Of a stretch of 48,605 bases of DNA, positions 34,446-45,313 are shown piece after piece. A model generated the notes under the pieces. It saw only the letters and a program-made list of their open reading frames with translations, ran no database searches and was not told where the DNA came from. The position numbers and the translations under genes were made by a program. Each line of letters begins with the position of its first letter. Position 1 is the stretch's first letter. The DNA comes from Lindgomyces ingoldianus (Eukaryota; Ascomycota; Dothideomycetes; Pleosporales; Lindgomycetaceae), in contig NW_022985183.1 in the NCBI RefSeq assembly GCF_010093535.1, forward strand, positions 417,178 to 465,782, given 5' to 3'.

Positions 34446-34482
34446 TACTAATTTATAGTTAATTAAATTAACTACTAATTAG

Positions 34483-34762
34483 TGTTAAATAAGCTCTAAT
34501 AGCTAGCTGCTTATAGTATAAGCACTTAAGTAGTAAGAGTAAAAGTAGTGTATAGTGTGCATAGTGTATAAGGTAGGTAAAGTAAGGGTAATATGTTTCT
34601 AGTTCTATTACTCTTGTCTTTCTTCTGTATAGAGGAAAAGGGGGATATTTAGATGTTTGCGCACAGAGGTTCGCGCACAAGCATCATGTGACATAGATAC
34701 GTGGTCCTGCTTGTGCGCGATCGCTCGTATCCAGACCGTGACGCTGCTGCTGCGTACAGACA
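34483..34762. repeat. Right LTR (280 bp) of the LARD-like element
   Basis: Its outer end is intact and GC-rich (CGTGGTCCTGCTTGTGCGCG, CGATCGCTCGTATCCAGACC). The matching inner end of the left LTR reads TGTAGTCTTACTTATGTGTA. The minus-strand frame seen here is an LTR artefact. Confidence 0.9.
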
Positions 34763-34767
34763 ATCTT

Positions 34768-35939
34768 CTTTATATAAGCAGCTTTAAATAATAAAGTTAT
34801 TATATTAATTTAAAAGCTAAGCTTTATATATTTAAAAGCTTATAGCTATAAAGCATTTATAATAACTAATAACACATATTAAAACAAATCTAAGCTATAA
34901 AGGCTAGACCTAAAGGTGTAGATTAGATATCTAGTTAAGTACTAATTATTAAATATCTACTGTGTATAAATACTACTACTAGTAAAAGTAATTTATACAT
35001 ATAACATTATTTTTAATAAATACTTAATTTTTAGTAGTAAGCTTAAAAACTTAATAGATAACCTTATATATAACATAGTAAAGAAAATTACTATATATAT
35101 TAAAATAATTAAGGTTCTAACACCTAGTTATTAGCTAAAGATAAAGTTATTTTATAAAGATAACCCTATAAATAATATATTAAATTTTAATAAAGTAGAC
35201 CTACTAGGCTACTATTAAGAAAGAAAGATTAGAGATAACTATTTATTTTCTTTAAATACTCTGCTACCTACAGCATTGCTTATGCAGTTAATAGCTAGAG
35301 CTACACTAAAGCTAAGCTAAATAAAGTCTTTAAAGACTGTACTATAGGCTATAGCCTTTATAGCTAGTATAAAATCTAAAAGTGTAAAAAAGCATAGTAG
35401 TAAGACGCTAAATAAAGCAGCATTAATAAAAATGCTATTTAAAAAAAAAGACCTTTTATAAAAGCTAGCTACTACTTTTACTATTAACTTAAAAGCAACT
35501 AGAGAAGCACTTTTTATATAAAATGTTTAAAGTAGCAGAAAGAACGCACCTAGATAGTTATTAGATAATAAAATTCTAAATAGAGGTCTAGACAAAGCTA
35601 ATTAAGGCAGCTAGATAGCAGATTCTAGATTGTATGTAGGTGTACACCTATAAGCTTAATAAGCACTATAGATTATAAAGATATAAGGTGTAACTAGTAG
35701 TCTATAGTAATTAATAAAAAAACATTACTATATAAGATACCTACACTACTACCCTAGCAGAACGCTTATTTTAAATGCTAATAGTAATATCTGCACGCTT
35801 TAACTTAGAGCTTAAATAATATAATATAACTAACATGTTTATACATGCAGTAATTAACTGTAATATTTATATGTAGATGCTAAGAGGCTATTAGAAACTA
35901 GGTATAATACTAAAGCTTTAAAAGGCACTATATAGCTTA
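34768..35939 (+). pseudogene. Copia-1 integrase C-terminus and RT N-terminal half (relic)
   Basis: The frame resumes after the LARD-like element. Read through RIP stops, one frame at about 34.90 kb gives LDLKVQIRYLVKYQLLNIYCV, matching the copia segment KVEIGYLVGYDSTNIYRVW before the RT. Near 35.82-35.93 kb the RT reads NAFIHA-like and then KALYSL at the position of the conserved KALYGL box. A 1.7-kb element is inserted directly after that box. Confidence 0.7.
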
Positions 35940-35942
35940 TTA

Positions 35943-37676
35943 GCGGAGCTTGCTCCGCTTCTTTCTGTAGACTTTGGTTTTCTTTAGTTAGGGCTTAGCA
36001 GCTAAGAATTACTGCTTTTAGCCTTTTTAGGCTTACATAAGCATAAAAACAGCAGATCCTTAGATAATTATTTCCTGCGCGAAAACTAAAACCTTGCTGC
36101 GCGTGTTGTCTAATACCTGTCTAATACCTCCTGCTATAACCTACAACATAGTACCTCTGCTATTTAACGCTAATAAACCTCCCCTACTTTGCAATAATTG
36201 TTATTACCCTATAGATTTACAGAGAGACAGGACGTTCCTCTAATAAAAGGTTTAATGTGCGCCCTGTAATACATAAATCTAGGCAAGGAAGCGCTTTACC
36301 TAGGGCAGCCCTATACCTCTACTGCCAGCTAAGAGGCGTGCTCTTGCTAATATCACATATGTTGCAAATAACAGACTATAACCTTATATCCTGCTGTTGT
36401 CTCCTCTAGTACCCCTATGTTGTTATTGTTCTACGCTATTAGACTAGGCAAATAACATGTTTAAAGGAAATAGCAGGTAGAAAACTTTATATTAAAAGTG
36501 TTACTAATTAAAGAGTAAAGTTAACATTTATACTATAAATAAAAAACTAGCACATGTATTGCCTTTTATAAACCTTAGCCTATTAAGCTCCCTTCTTTGC
36601 AACATTTCTATACAACAGACGCCTTAATAATTTCTCTAATATAAAATCCCTAGCCTATTAGGCAACCTCTTTAATATACTACCTATGCTATTTACTCTAA
36701 TTAGTTTAAGTACGTAATGTACCTAAAAGCTACTGTTAACATAGAGAAGGTTTTAGTCTACACCCTCTTAGTTGCAGAGAGCAGGTATAAATAAAAACAA
36801 CCTTAGCAACAGTTTAGATAAGAACATTAATGTGGATATCTTCCTAGACGCTAAGCGCTATGCGTACAATTTTCTATCTACGCCTGTACCTATAAATTTT
36901 AATAATGTTAAATTCCTTAAAGACTAGGCTATACTAGAAGTTAATAAGGGCTATATTAACAACTTCTATAAGAGTCTACTTAATATTAAGTTAGATACAT
37001 GCACTACCTGCAATTAAAAGTAGTTTAACATAGGATTAAATTAATAGGGTACTTACAAGGAGTGCGCTACTAATTTACTTAAACATAGACATAAAAAGGA
37101 ATTTGTTTTACTTTAGAAAGACATAAATAACTTTAATCCTAGCCCTTTACTAAACCTTTCTAAGTTAACTACTACTAAAGAGCAACTACTAGCACGCGTA
37201 CACATTAATATAATGAACCTCTCTGCTAGAGTGAGTAGGCACTTTATGCATTGTAAATAACTGCCAAGTCCTTTATTATAACTTTAATAGAATGTGAGTG
37301 CTAATGTATTAGTATTAGACAAGGTATTAGACTTATTAATTTATAAGCACTTAGCTAGCTGCTATCTATGGCAAGCGCATTACTATCTAGGCTTAAGATG
37401 TGCAGCTTGTTATTTACATTGCTTAGGATTTTAGCTAGTACTTTAACTTTGCTAATAAGTACTTGCGTAGACAGACCTACTAAGAGGTGTTCTCTTGCAT
37501 AGCATTTATAGGTATATAGGTCTTTGCGTGGAATTTATAGAAATATAGTTTATAGGTTTTAGTCTGTAGACTACCTTTTATTGTCTGCTCTGCTTATAGT
37601 CTTCTTCTATAGGCTTCTTCTAATGCAGTCTTCTTCTCTAGAAAGAGTTTAATAAGTGACTTAAAACAAGCTCCGC
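35943..37676 (+). mobile_element. 1.73-kb element with hairpin/TIR ends and a Helitron-associated reading frame
   Basis: The ends GCGGAGCTTG (35943-35952) and CAAGCTCCGC (37667-37676) are perfect 10-bp inverted repeats, each bordered by TTA (35940-35942 and 37677-37679). The left end is also a hairpin (AGCGGAGC-TT-GCTCCGCT, 35942-35959). The interior plus strand reads TCTTCNQKQFNIGL, ECATNLLKHRHKK and LTTTKEQLLARVHINIMNLS at about 37.00-37.22 kb. This resembles the N-terminal region of fungal Helitron-encoded proteins (CxxC...RVHVHV-V...RG). No helicase is present, so it is non-autonomous. The ends fit the Helitron2 subgroup or, by TTA flanks, a PIF/Harbinger-type element. Confidence 0.6.
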
Positions 37677-37679
37677 TTA

Positions 37680-38907
37680 TGCATTTATTTATAAACTGTT
37701 ATAGTATGTTAAATTTTTTTTTTACTTTAGTAACACTATTTTATAACAACTTTTAAAGGCTTTAAGTTTTTAGCTGTCTTACATAAACTCTACTATATAA
37801 CTAAAGCTAGAATTTTTATCTTTTTTTATGTAAATAACTTTATTATTGTGTATAAAAAAAGCTTTAAAGCAGATGCACAGCGTGTAGTAGACTAGTTATA
37901 AAAGAAGTATACTCTAATAAGAGGCAAAGACTTATAATAGTTTCTAAAAGTTAAAATTATTAAAAATTAATAGTAATAAATAATTTAGCTATTATAGGCC
38001 TTATATATTAATAAGATAGCTAGGCTAGCTAATAGAAAGGACCTGCAGCACACTACACCTATAAGTAGGATTAAACTTATGCTGCAATCTAGTTTTGCAA
38101 CCTTATTAGAAGTAAATTAATATTAGTAAAAGATTAGATCTTTGCTCTTTGCAGCAGTTACTATAAAACTAGACATTGCCTTTACTACATTACACCTTGC
38201 ACAGTTTCTCACAAATCCTGCATCTAACTATTAGGATGCAGCTAATTAAGTTATCCTGTACCTACATGCAACACAGACGTACGCACTCTAATTAGAAGAA
38301 GAAGACTACCTTATAGTAGCAAGCAATATGTTATTTATAAATAATACACTAGATAAAAAGAGCTTTTAGGGCTACATTATTTAACTATTTAGTAAATAGA
38401 TTACATAGTAAGTAAATAAATAAAATATAGTTACAACATTAATAATAAAAGCAGAATTACTTGCACTGTTCTAAGTTACTAAGGAAGCTATGTTTATAAA
38501 AATGCTTCTTAATAAACTGTAGGTTAAGCTGCCTAATTTAACTATTATAATTTAGTGTAACAACAAGCAGACAATCTAACTAGTAAACAAAGAGATATCT
38601 TAACTTTAAACTAAGCTCTAACATGTCAACATCTATAACTACTAGCTCTGATAGGAAGTCTCTTAACAAACAATTAAGGTTGTCTATGTCCCCTCTAGCA
38701 AGATGCTTGTGGACAGTCTCACTAAAGCGCTTCTAGCTAGCAAATGGCCAAGCTTTCTTTAGCAAATTTGGCTAGTTAACGTCAGGGAGAGGATAGTCAG
38801 TCAGGAAGCGGATATGGAAGAGATTGAAGCAAGAATGGAAGCCCTAGAAGCATACTAAGATTGCGTAATCAGGAACCAGCTTAAAGCATGTCCAAGCTGA
38901 GGGGGTG
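37680..38907 (+). pseudogene. Copia-1 RT C-terminal half and RNase H (relic)
   Basis: The RT active-site box reads IFIFFYVNNFIIVY at about 37.81-37.85 kb, the copia YVDD with both Asp now Asn. RNase H follows: AQFLTNPASNYQDAANQVIL (about 38.20 kb), YLIVASNMSFINNTLDKKSF, then ITKAELLALFQVTKEAMF and IIIQCNNKQTIQLVNKEISQ (about 38.55 kb). It ends in SSKMLVDSLTKALLASKWPSF near 38.70-38.75 kb. From about 38.66 kb to the LTR the sequence is intact, including Trp codons. The purine-rich GCTGAGGGGG lies directly before the 3' LTR. Confidence 0.82.
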
Positions 38908-39278
38908 TGTCAGATATGCGCACCTACTGTTAAGACAGGAGGAACGCTTGACGAAAGCAGCTACATAGTACGAGCAATAAGCTCGAACAGTATGTTGCTG
39001 CAAATTGCTGCATGTTGCAGCAAATTGCAGCATTTTTCAGCATGTTGCAGCAAATTGCAGCATGTTACAGCATTTTGCAGCATTTTGCAGCATGTTGCAA
39101 GCTGGTCGCGCATAGGGCAAGTGCGCGAGGGACTTGGATCGGCAAAACAAAAAGCCGAGCAACACGAGTAGAGCAGAAAAAGGATCGATAAAAAAATACA
39201 ATCAATCATCATCCCATACATCATATCCAAACCCATCATTCATCTCAGGAAGCCTAGAAACAGTGCTTCAATCTAACA
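38908..39278 (+). repeat. Copia-1 3' LTR (371 bp, 10 minisatellite units)
   Basis: It runs from TGTCAGATATGCGC to CAATCTAACA and has ten 10-bp TGCAGCAWWT-type units. Only scattered changes occur relative to solo copies. The right flank is ATAGT. Confidence 0.92.
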
Positions 39279-39649
39279 ATAGTAAGTACTTAAATGCTAA
39301 GTTAGCTTTGTTACGCGCAGCGTCTATGCTAGATGTCTATTAAGATAATAAGTTAATAAAGTGCCTTTTAATAAATTAATTAACTTAGCTTTTACTAGTG
39401 TAAGGACGGAGCTCTGTACCACTACGCCAATACAACTAAAAAGGTGCGAATAATCAACCAACAGTTAATTATTGCGTACAGAATAGTATATATACCCGTC
39501 GCACGTAAGCGCCATCTCGGCCTTACAACTAGCTTACCTACTACTTATTTTTATTATAAAATTTTAAATTATCTGTCTTAAAAAAGATAGACCTTTTATA
39601 TAAAGTCTATTAATATACTCTACTAGCTCTTTCTTCTACACTAGGCTAA
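39279..39649 (-). pseudogene. pogo-B transposase, N-terminal central part (relic), with mini solo LTR inside
   Basis: AT-rich host DNA between Copia-1 and Gypsy-3, split by the 129-bp solo LTR (39399-39527). On the minus strand it continues the helix-turn-helix region begun at 45.5-45.3 kb, reading CRRKSQQSILIDFIQKVYLF-like sequence (stops taken as Gln) where pogo proteins have the LV-YI-RL--RGLPPT segment. Nothing else is recognised here. Confidence 0.5.
39399..39527. mobile_element. Mini solo LTR (129 bp), TSD ACTAG
   Basis: Nearly identical to 1049-1176 (few differences, for example CGCCAATAC for CGCTAATAC and one extra base). It is flanked by ACTAG at 39394-39398 and 39528-39532. It contains TATATATACCC as a possible core promoter. 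It is essentially untouched by RIP. Confidence 0.85.
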
Positions 39650-39967
39650 TGTCACGGTATCCTCCCCGGATCCCAGACATAACTGTATTAGACGCGTACT
39701 AGAGTATTATTAGTGCACGTCTGACACAAACACAACACAACACAGACATAAACTTAAGCATAAACTGCCTTAACACTAACTAAACCTAGAATAAGCTTAA
39801 TTTATACTTAAAGCGCTTAGACTTTTAAGCTAAGTATTTAATTACTAATTTTCTTTTAAACCTTTTTATTTCTTACACAACGTCTTGTACCTACTATAAT
39901 ACCTTATGTAGTAATTAAACTAGACCTCTGTAAAGCTCTATAACCTTACTTATGCATAATTATAACA
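39650..39967 (+). repeat. Gypsy-3 5' LTR (318 bp)
   Basis: The outer ~120 bp are intact (CCTCCCCGGATCCCAGACAT, and a CACAACACAACACAGAC run that keeps its CpA sites). The inner end reads TTATGCATAATTATAACA, against TCGTGCACAATTGTGACA at the outer end of the 3' LTR. Confidence 0.92.
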
Positions 39968-39999
39968 TTATGTTATGTTAAAACTTTAGCTAAGAATAG

Positions 40000-42900
40000 C
40001 CTCTAAATCTAATCTAATAAGCTTAGTACTTACATAACTCTAAGCTATTAAAGTAAGCTAAGAAGCCTTTTAAAAAGCGCTTACTTTATAAGAAAGCTAC
40101 TATGTTATAAGCTTTAAAGCTTTTTAAAAGAACTTTAAAAAACAGCTTTATATTATTAAGTAGTCTATTTCTGCCTTAACTTTTATTATAGTAGTAGAAA
40201 CTAAGAACTTACTAGCCTTAAAGCTTACCTAAAAGTCTAGAGATAGCTTAACTCTTTTCTACCTAATACTGCCTATAACCTGTAACTTTTTTAACTTAGT
40301 AATAAAATCTAACTAACTCTTTAATCCTCTGCTATTTAATAAAAAATAAAAAGACCTACTTTTTTTTCTACATAAGCTCTAATATAAACTTAAAAGAAAT
40401 ATAGACTAATTCCTCTTTAAACACTTTTAGTTACTATATACTTACTTTTAACTTAACTATAACATAACAGCTTTAATTAACTTACTAATAAATAAAAATA
40501 TTATTAACCTAGATTAATTTATAGTGTTTTTATAAGTAACTTATAAAGACTTAAATAAAAAGTTAATAGCTCTAAGTTACTTAAATACTTTATAATAAAA
40601 AAAAAAGCTTTACTTTACACTTTACTAAGTTTTACTAACTTGCATTTAATATAGGCCTAAATAAGATAGGTCTAATTATAGCCTTATATAACTCCCTCTT
40701 AACTAAACTATAACGCGCTATAGTAGGAGAACCTCTTCTAAATAACTTTAATGTGTATGCAAACCTAATTGCTACCTATAATAATAACATAAGGTTCCTC
40801 CCTGTACAAGCCCTAATACGCCCCTAAACTAGCGCAGTTATAAATAAGAACTCTAATATAATAAAAATTAATTTAAATTATGCTCTAGTTAGTTCTAGAA
40901 AGTGTAAAAATTATAAAAAAAAAAGTTAATACTTTAAGTGTAGTAAGTATAGTTATATTTTTTAAAACTGCTTTATTTTTTTTTTAAGTCTATATAAGTA
41001 GCGCTGCTAGTACTTATTAAAGATCTTTACTATTTTAATCTTATTTTTACAAGGGCTTTAACTTATATTTAAGCTTTAATTCTCTTTGCTACTTTTAACA
41101 TAGCTGCAGCTATAGCAGTAGAAGCCTGTAAAAAGGCTTATTTTAGAGCTAAGTTGCCTTCTAGGACTAATTTAACACTAGATCTCTGCTAACCTATAGG
41201 CTAAGTCCCCTACTAATAACTAAAAGTACTAAGTTAATATTCTTATATGTTTATAATAAAAAACTATATTAGCTCTAATACAAGCTCTTATTAACTTAGA
41301 AGTAAATAGCATAGGTTACATTAATAAAGAACTAGCATATAAACTAAATTTTTAATTAATACTACTTACTTAAATAATTTACTTAACTAGATTTAATAAA
41401 AAATAACTTAAAAAAAGTTTTATTTTTTATACTATAACTATTATAATTACCTACTAACACTATAAAAAGTAGATTAAGCTCTATGTAATAAACATAGAAC
41501 ATTATAACTTAATCCTAAAATAACTATAGCTGTATTAGCATAAGGTTGCCTTTAATTACTAAAAGTAAGTCCTAAACTTTAACTCTTTCTAATGCTAAAA
41601 TATATGCTTACGCTTACACCTAAATAACACCTAAGTAGCACTTAATATAAAAGGTTTTTAGACCTACTTTTTAATAACCTAAAAAAGAACTACTTAAGTA
41701 AGGCTAATAAGCTAGGCCTTTTACTAAAATAAGCTATGTAAAATAATTTAATAACTACTTAAACTTAAAGAAAAGAAAGCCTTTATAAAATCTTTACCTA
41801 CTTAATTTAAACATAAACTAGGACTTAAACAGCAGATAGACATCTACTATATAAGACCTGCCTTATTTATAACCCTAGCTTAATAACTAGATTATAAAAT
41901 CTACGCAGTTATAATTTCTAATATAGACTAAGCTCTAGCTTCTTAAAAATGCACTAACTTAAAAATAATAGTCTTTTAAGACTACTATAACTTATTATAT
42001 GTTTTTTTTTAAAATAAGTCTAATAAGCTTTTAATATAATGTCTATATAATTACTAAATAACTCTTAAGCCTAGTAAACAACCTAGTTATAGGCTACTAT
42101 ATAGAATGTTACTAAACAAATTAAAAGTGCTTTAAAAATACTTTAATAAAAACCTAAAAAAAAGTTTATTTAAGCTAGCTTTTTACTAGTAGTGTTACTT
42201 ATACTATTTATAAAAAAACTTAAAAGTAGGCTTTAATTTTACATTAACTACTAAAGACTAAACACTATTACTATTAAAAACTAATACTTAATTTCTTTTT
42301 TATAAAAAACCTTAAGCTAACTAAGTAAAGTAAAGTATTTTATAAAGTTAGATATTATTACTACCTTTAATAAGCTAAAGATAGTAAAGAGTAATAAGTA
42401 GCTAACAGTATTTTAGACCTAATACAGACTATTTAAGTACTTAGTAATGCCCTTTAGCTTAGCTAACACGCCTAGTACTTTTTAACATTTTGTAAATAAC
42501 TTGCTCTAACCCTACCTAGACATGTTCTGTACTATGTATATTAATAATATTCTAATTTATAGTAATAGCCTTTTAGAGCATAAATAGCATGTACGCCTAG
42601 TGCTAAAAGCTATAAAAGAAGCAAGTCTATAACTTAACATAAACAAATGTAAGTTTTACTAATTAAAAGTTACATATTTAAGATATATAATCTTTATAAA
42701 TAGCATTTAAATAGACTTTATTAAAGTTTAAACTGTGCTAGATTAGTAATACTTAAAAAACATAAAAGATGTTTAAGCTTTTATAAAATTTACTAACTTT
42801 TACTAATAATTTATTAATAACTTCTTATAGCAAGTAAGCCTTATAATTACACTTATTAAAAAAAGATTTAATTTAACTTTAACTTAAATTACTAATAGTT

Positions 42901-44980
42901 CTTTAACTAGCTAAAAAAAGCCTTTACTAAAGCTCTAATACTTTACTACTTTAACTCTAAACTACTAATACTTATAGAAGCTAATGCCTTAGACTACATA
43001 GTAGTAGAAGTTCTCTTCTAGACTAAGCTAGATAGGACTATTAGGCCTATTATATATTTCTTAAAAAGAATAAGTCTTATAGAAGGTAATTATAAGATCT
43101 ATAATAAGAAATTACTTACTATAGTATACTACTTTAAATAATAGCAACCTAAACTAGAAAGTGCAGCGCATCTAATATAGGTCTTATTTAACTATAAAAA
43201 CTTATAGTACTTTATAACTATAAAATAACTTAGCTACTAATAAGCCTATTAGTTTAAATACTTATCTTATTTTAATTTTAAGATTACTTATTATCCTAGT
43301 TAAAATAGAGGGAAACTAGATGCCTTTATAAAGTAATCCTAAAACATCTTTACTTAAAAAAAAGTATAAAAGGCTTAACACTAAACTTTACTTTAACTTA
43401 AGCTATTTTTAGACCTTAACTTAAATAAAATAAATTAAATAATTAATTAAATTATTACTAATAAGTATTTAAATAATAAATTTATCTAAGAAACTTTAGA
43501 CCTGCTTTAAAATAGCGCTAGTTAGTTAAAAAAGATAACACTAGCTAACTATAAAAACTAAAATAGTAAGCTATATTACTATAACTAACTTATAATTTTT
43601 AATTTTAATAAACTAAGAATTAAACTACTTTAAATTATACACAACTTACCTGTTAAAGGACACTTAGGCAGAGGAAAGACTCTTAACCTACTATAGAGAG
43701 AGTACTACTAGCCCTGCATGTTCTATACTGTACGCTAATATGTATTATGTTGCTATACTTACTGTAAAGTAAAGGCCTTTTAAAAAAGGTATAATAGCCT
43801 GCTTAAACTACTTTTAATCTTTAAATAAGCTTAAAAAAACATATTAATTAATTTTATTATAAACTTACTTTTATCTAAAAAGTACATAAATATTATAGTA
43901 GTTATTAATTACTTAACTAAGTATTAACACTTAATACTATATTTTTTTATAACTGCCTCTAATATAGCCTAGTTATTCTACTAATATGTATAAGTTTACT
44001 ATAGCCTGCCTAACATAATTATATTAGACAGAGGTACATAGTTTGTCTTAGCCTTCTAGAATAAACTTTATAAATAGCTCTAAATTATCTTCTATCTATC
44101 TACAGCTTTTTACTTAGAGACTAATAGCTAGACTAAGAATATAAACACTGTAATAAAATAAGTCCTATAAGCATATATAAACTACTAGTAAAATAACTAA
44201 GTAAAATAGTTAGCTATAGCATAGTTTAAAGCTAATAACATAACATTTAAATTAATATAAGTATCTTTATTTTTAGTAAACTATAAATACTACTTTTAAA
44301 TAAAATTTAAATTATTTTTAAATACTTCTTAACTAACTTATTAATCTATATAAGTAATAGATGTAAATAGACTTATTAATAAAATTTAAAATATATTTAA
44401 ATATGTTTATAAAAAGCTTATATAAGCTTAAGCTTTTTAATAAGAGTATGTAAACTAATTTTAAACTTCTGCCTTTATGTATGTAGCTAGCAAGAAGGTC
44501 TAGCTAGACACTAGAAATATTTAAATAAACTAATAATTAAAAAAACTTAATTAAAAGAACTTTAGCTTTTTTATAGTAGCTTATATAGTTTTATTACATG
44601 CTTACTAATTAATCCTACTTAACAGCATAAAGATACACCCTGTGTTCTACGTATTATTGCTGCGCTAAGTAGCCTTTAAATCTAACTATCTACCTAAATA
44701 GCTAAACCTGCTACTTAAACTTATTATTATAAATAATAAACTAAAATATGTTATAAAAAACATTAAATAAATCTAGTTTAATAAAAAGAAATATATTTAT
44801 AAATACTTTATAAAATAAACTAGATATAACAAACTATTATAAAAACTTATAAAAGCCTTATAAAAGAACTCTATAGTAACTTAATTCTACGCCTAATACT
44901 TATCTAAACTAAACTTATACTTTAATAAAAACAACCTAATGCTAGAACTACTAATGTAAAGAAGTCCCTTTCTAATAAAA
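40000..44980 (+). pseudogene. Gypsy-3 gag-pol relic
   Basis: Domains read through RIP stops. Protease-like region at about 41.25-41.58 kb (YVINIEHYNLILKQLQLYQH, where the family has YDLILGRPWL). RT at about 42.32-42.75 kb (KYFIKLDI, then YRLFKYLVMPFSLANTPSTF and the active-site box MYINNILIY at ~42.54 kb, both Asp now Asn). RNase H follows at about 42.9-43.2 kb. Integrase starts with VKGHLGRGKTLNLLQREYY (about 43.65 kb, family H-LAGHFGRDKTLELL--NYYWP), then VVINYLTKYQHL and PNIIILDRGTQFVLAFQNKL (about 44.02 kb) and STAFYLETNSQT. A C-terminal domain with IHPVFYVLLLR and a chromodomain-like stretch lies at about 44.63-44.85 kb. Gag occupies roughly 40.0-41.2 kb without a clear zinc knuckle. Confidence 0.82.
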
Positions 44981-44990
44981 GGGGGGGTAC

Positions 44991-45308
44991 TGTTACAGTA
45001 TCCTCTCTAGATCCTAGACATAACTGTATTAGACGTGTACTAGAGTATTATTAGTGCACATCTAACATAAACATAACATAACATAGATATAAACTTAAGT
45101 ATAAACTGCCTTAACACTAACTAAACTTAGAATAAGCTTAATTTATACTTAAAGTGCTTAGACTTTTAAGCTAAGTATTTAATTACTAATTTCTTTTTAA
45201 ACTTTTCTGTTTCTTACACAACGTCTTGTACCTACTATAATACCTCACGTAGTAATTAAACTAGACCTCTGTGAAGCTCTATAACCTTACTCGTGCACAA
45301 TTGTGACA
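44991..45308 (+). repeat. Gypsy-3 3' LTR (318 bp)
   Basis: The inner start is mutated (CCTCTCTAGATCCTAGACAT). The outer ~70 bp are more intact (ACCTCACGTAG, CTCTGTGAAGC, TTACTCGTGCACAATTGTGAC). Confidence 0.92.
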
Positions 45309-45313
45309 GCTAA

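Larger units (their letters stand above)
30534..34762. mobile_element. LTR element without recognisable pol (4.23 kb, LARD-like), TSD ATCTT
   Basis: Two LTRs of exactly 280 bp (30534-30813 and 34483-34762) have TGTTAAATA...ACAGACA ends, and the element is flanked by ATCTT (30529-30533 and 34763-34767). It sits in the copia integrase. The 3.67-kb interior shows no RT, integrase or RNase H signature in either direction. It holds poly-T runs near 31147-31179, a (CA)14 repeat at 31259-31286, a GC-richer patch at 31287-31390 with ATG at 31290, and a tandem duplication at 33904-34445. It may be a large non-autonomous LTR derivative or an element decayed beyond recognition. Confidence 0.85.
27862..39278 (+). 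mobile_element. Copia-1: Ty1/copia retrotransposon with two nested insertions
   Basis: The 5' LTR (27862-28116, its first ~68 bp in the gap) is followed by gag, integrase, RT and RNase H relics and a 3' LTR (38908-39278) preceded by the purine-rich AGCTGAGGGGG. Gag-integrase-RT-RNase H order identifies Ty1/copia. Subtracting the insertions at 30534-34762 and 35943-37676 leaves about 5.5 kb, normal for the superfamily. The first ~200-250 bp of the interior, the last ~240 bp and most LTR sequence are intact, while the centre is RIP-saturated. The right target flank is ATAGT; the left one is in the gap. Confidence 0.88.
39650..45308 (+). mobile_element. Gypsy-3: full-length Ty3/gypsy element, RIP-inactivated, TSD GCTAA
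   Basis: Two 318-bp LTRs (39650-39967 and 44991-45308) have TGTCACGG/TGTTACAG starts and TGACA/TAACA ends. GCTAA lies on both sides (39645-39649 and 45309-45313). A polypurine tract, AAAAGGGGGGG, ends just before the 3' LTR. Gag, protease, RT, RNase H and integrase relics follow in gypsy order on the plus strand. Total length is 5.66 kb. It is inserted in the pogo-B transposase relic. Confidence 0.92.

Noticed and set aside
34468..34680. 70-codon minus-strand frame
   Set aside because: Lies in the right LTR of the LARD-like element; low-complexity Leu/Tyr content.
38990..39100. CRISPR-like array from the regular repeats
   Set aside because: The units are 10 bp, contiguous and without spacers, and lie within an LTR of a fungal genome.
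27040..39278. One single copia insertion from 27040 to 39278
   Set aside because: Flanks GCTAG and ATAGT do not match, and the pogo-B host lacks its central domain at this point; two separate insertions around the gap fit better.
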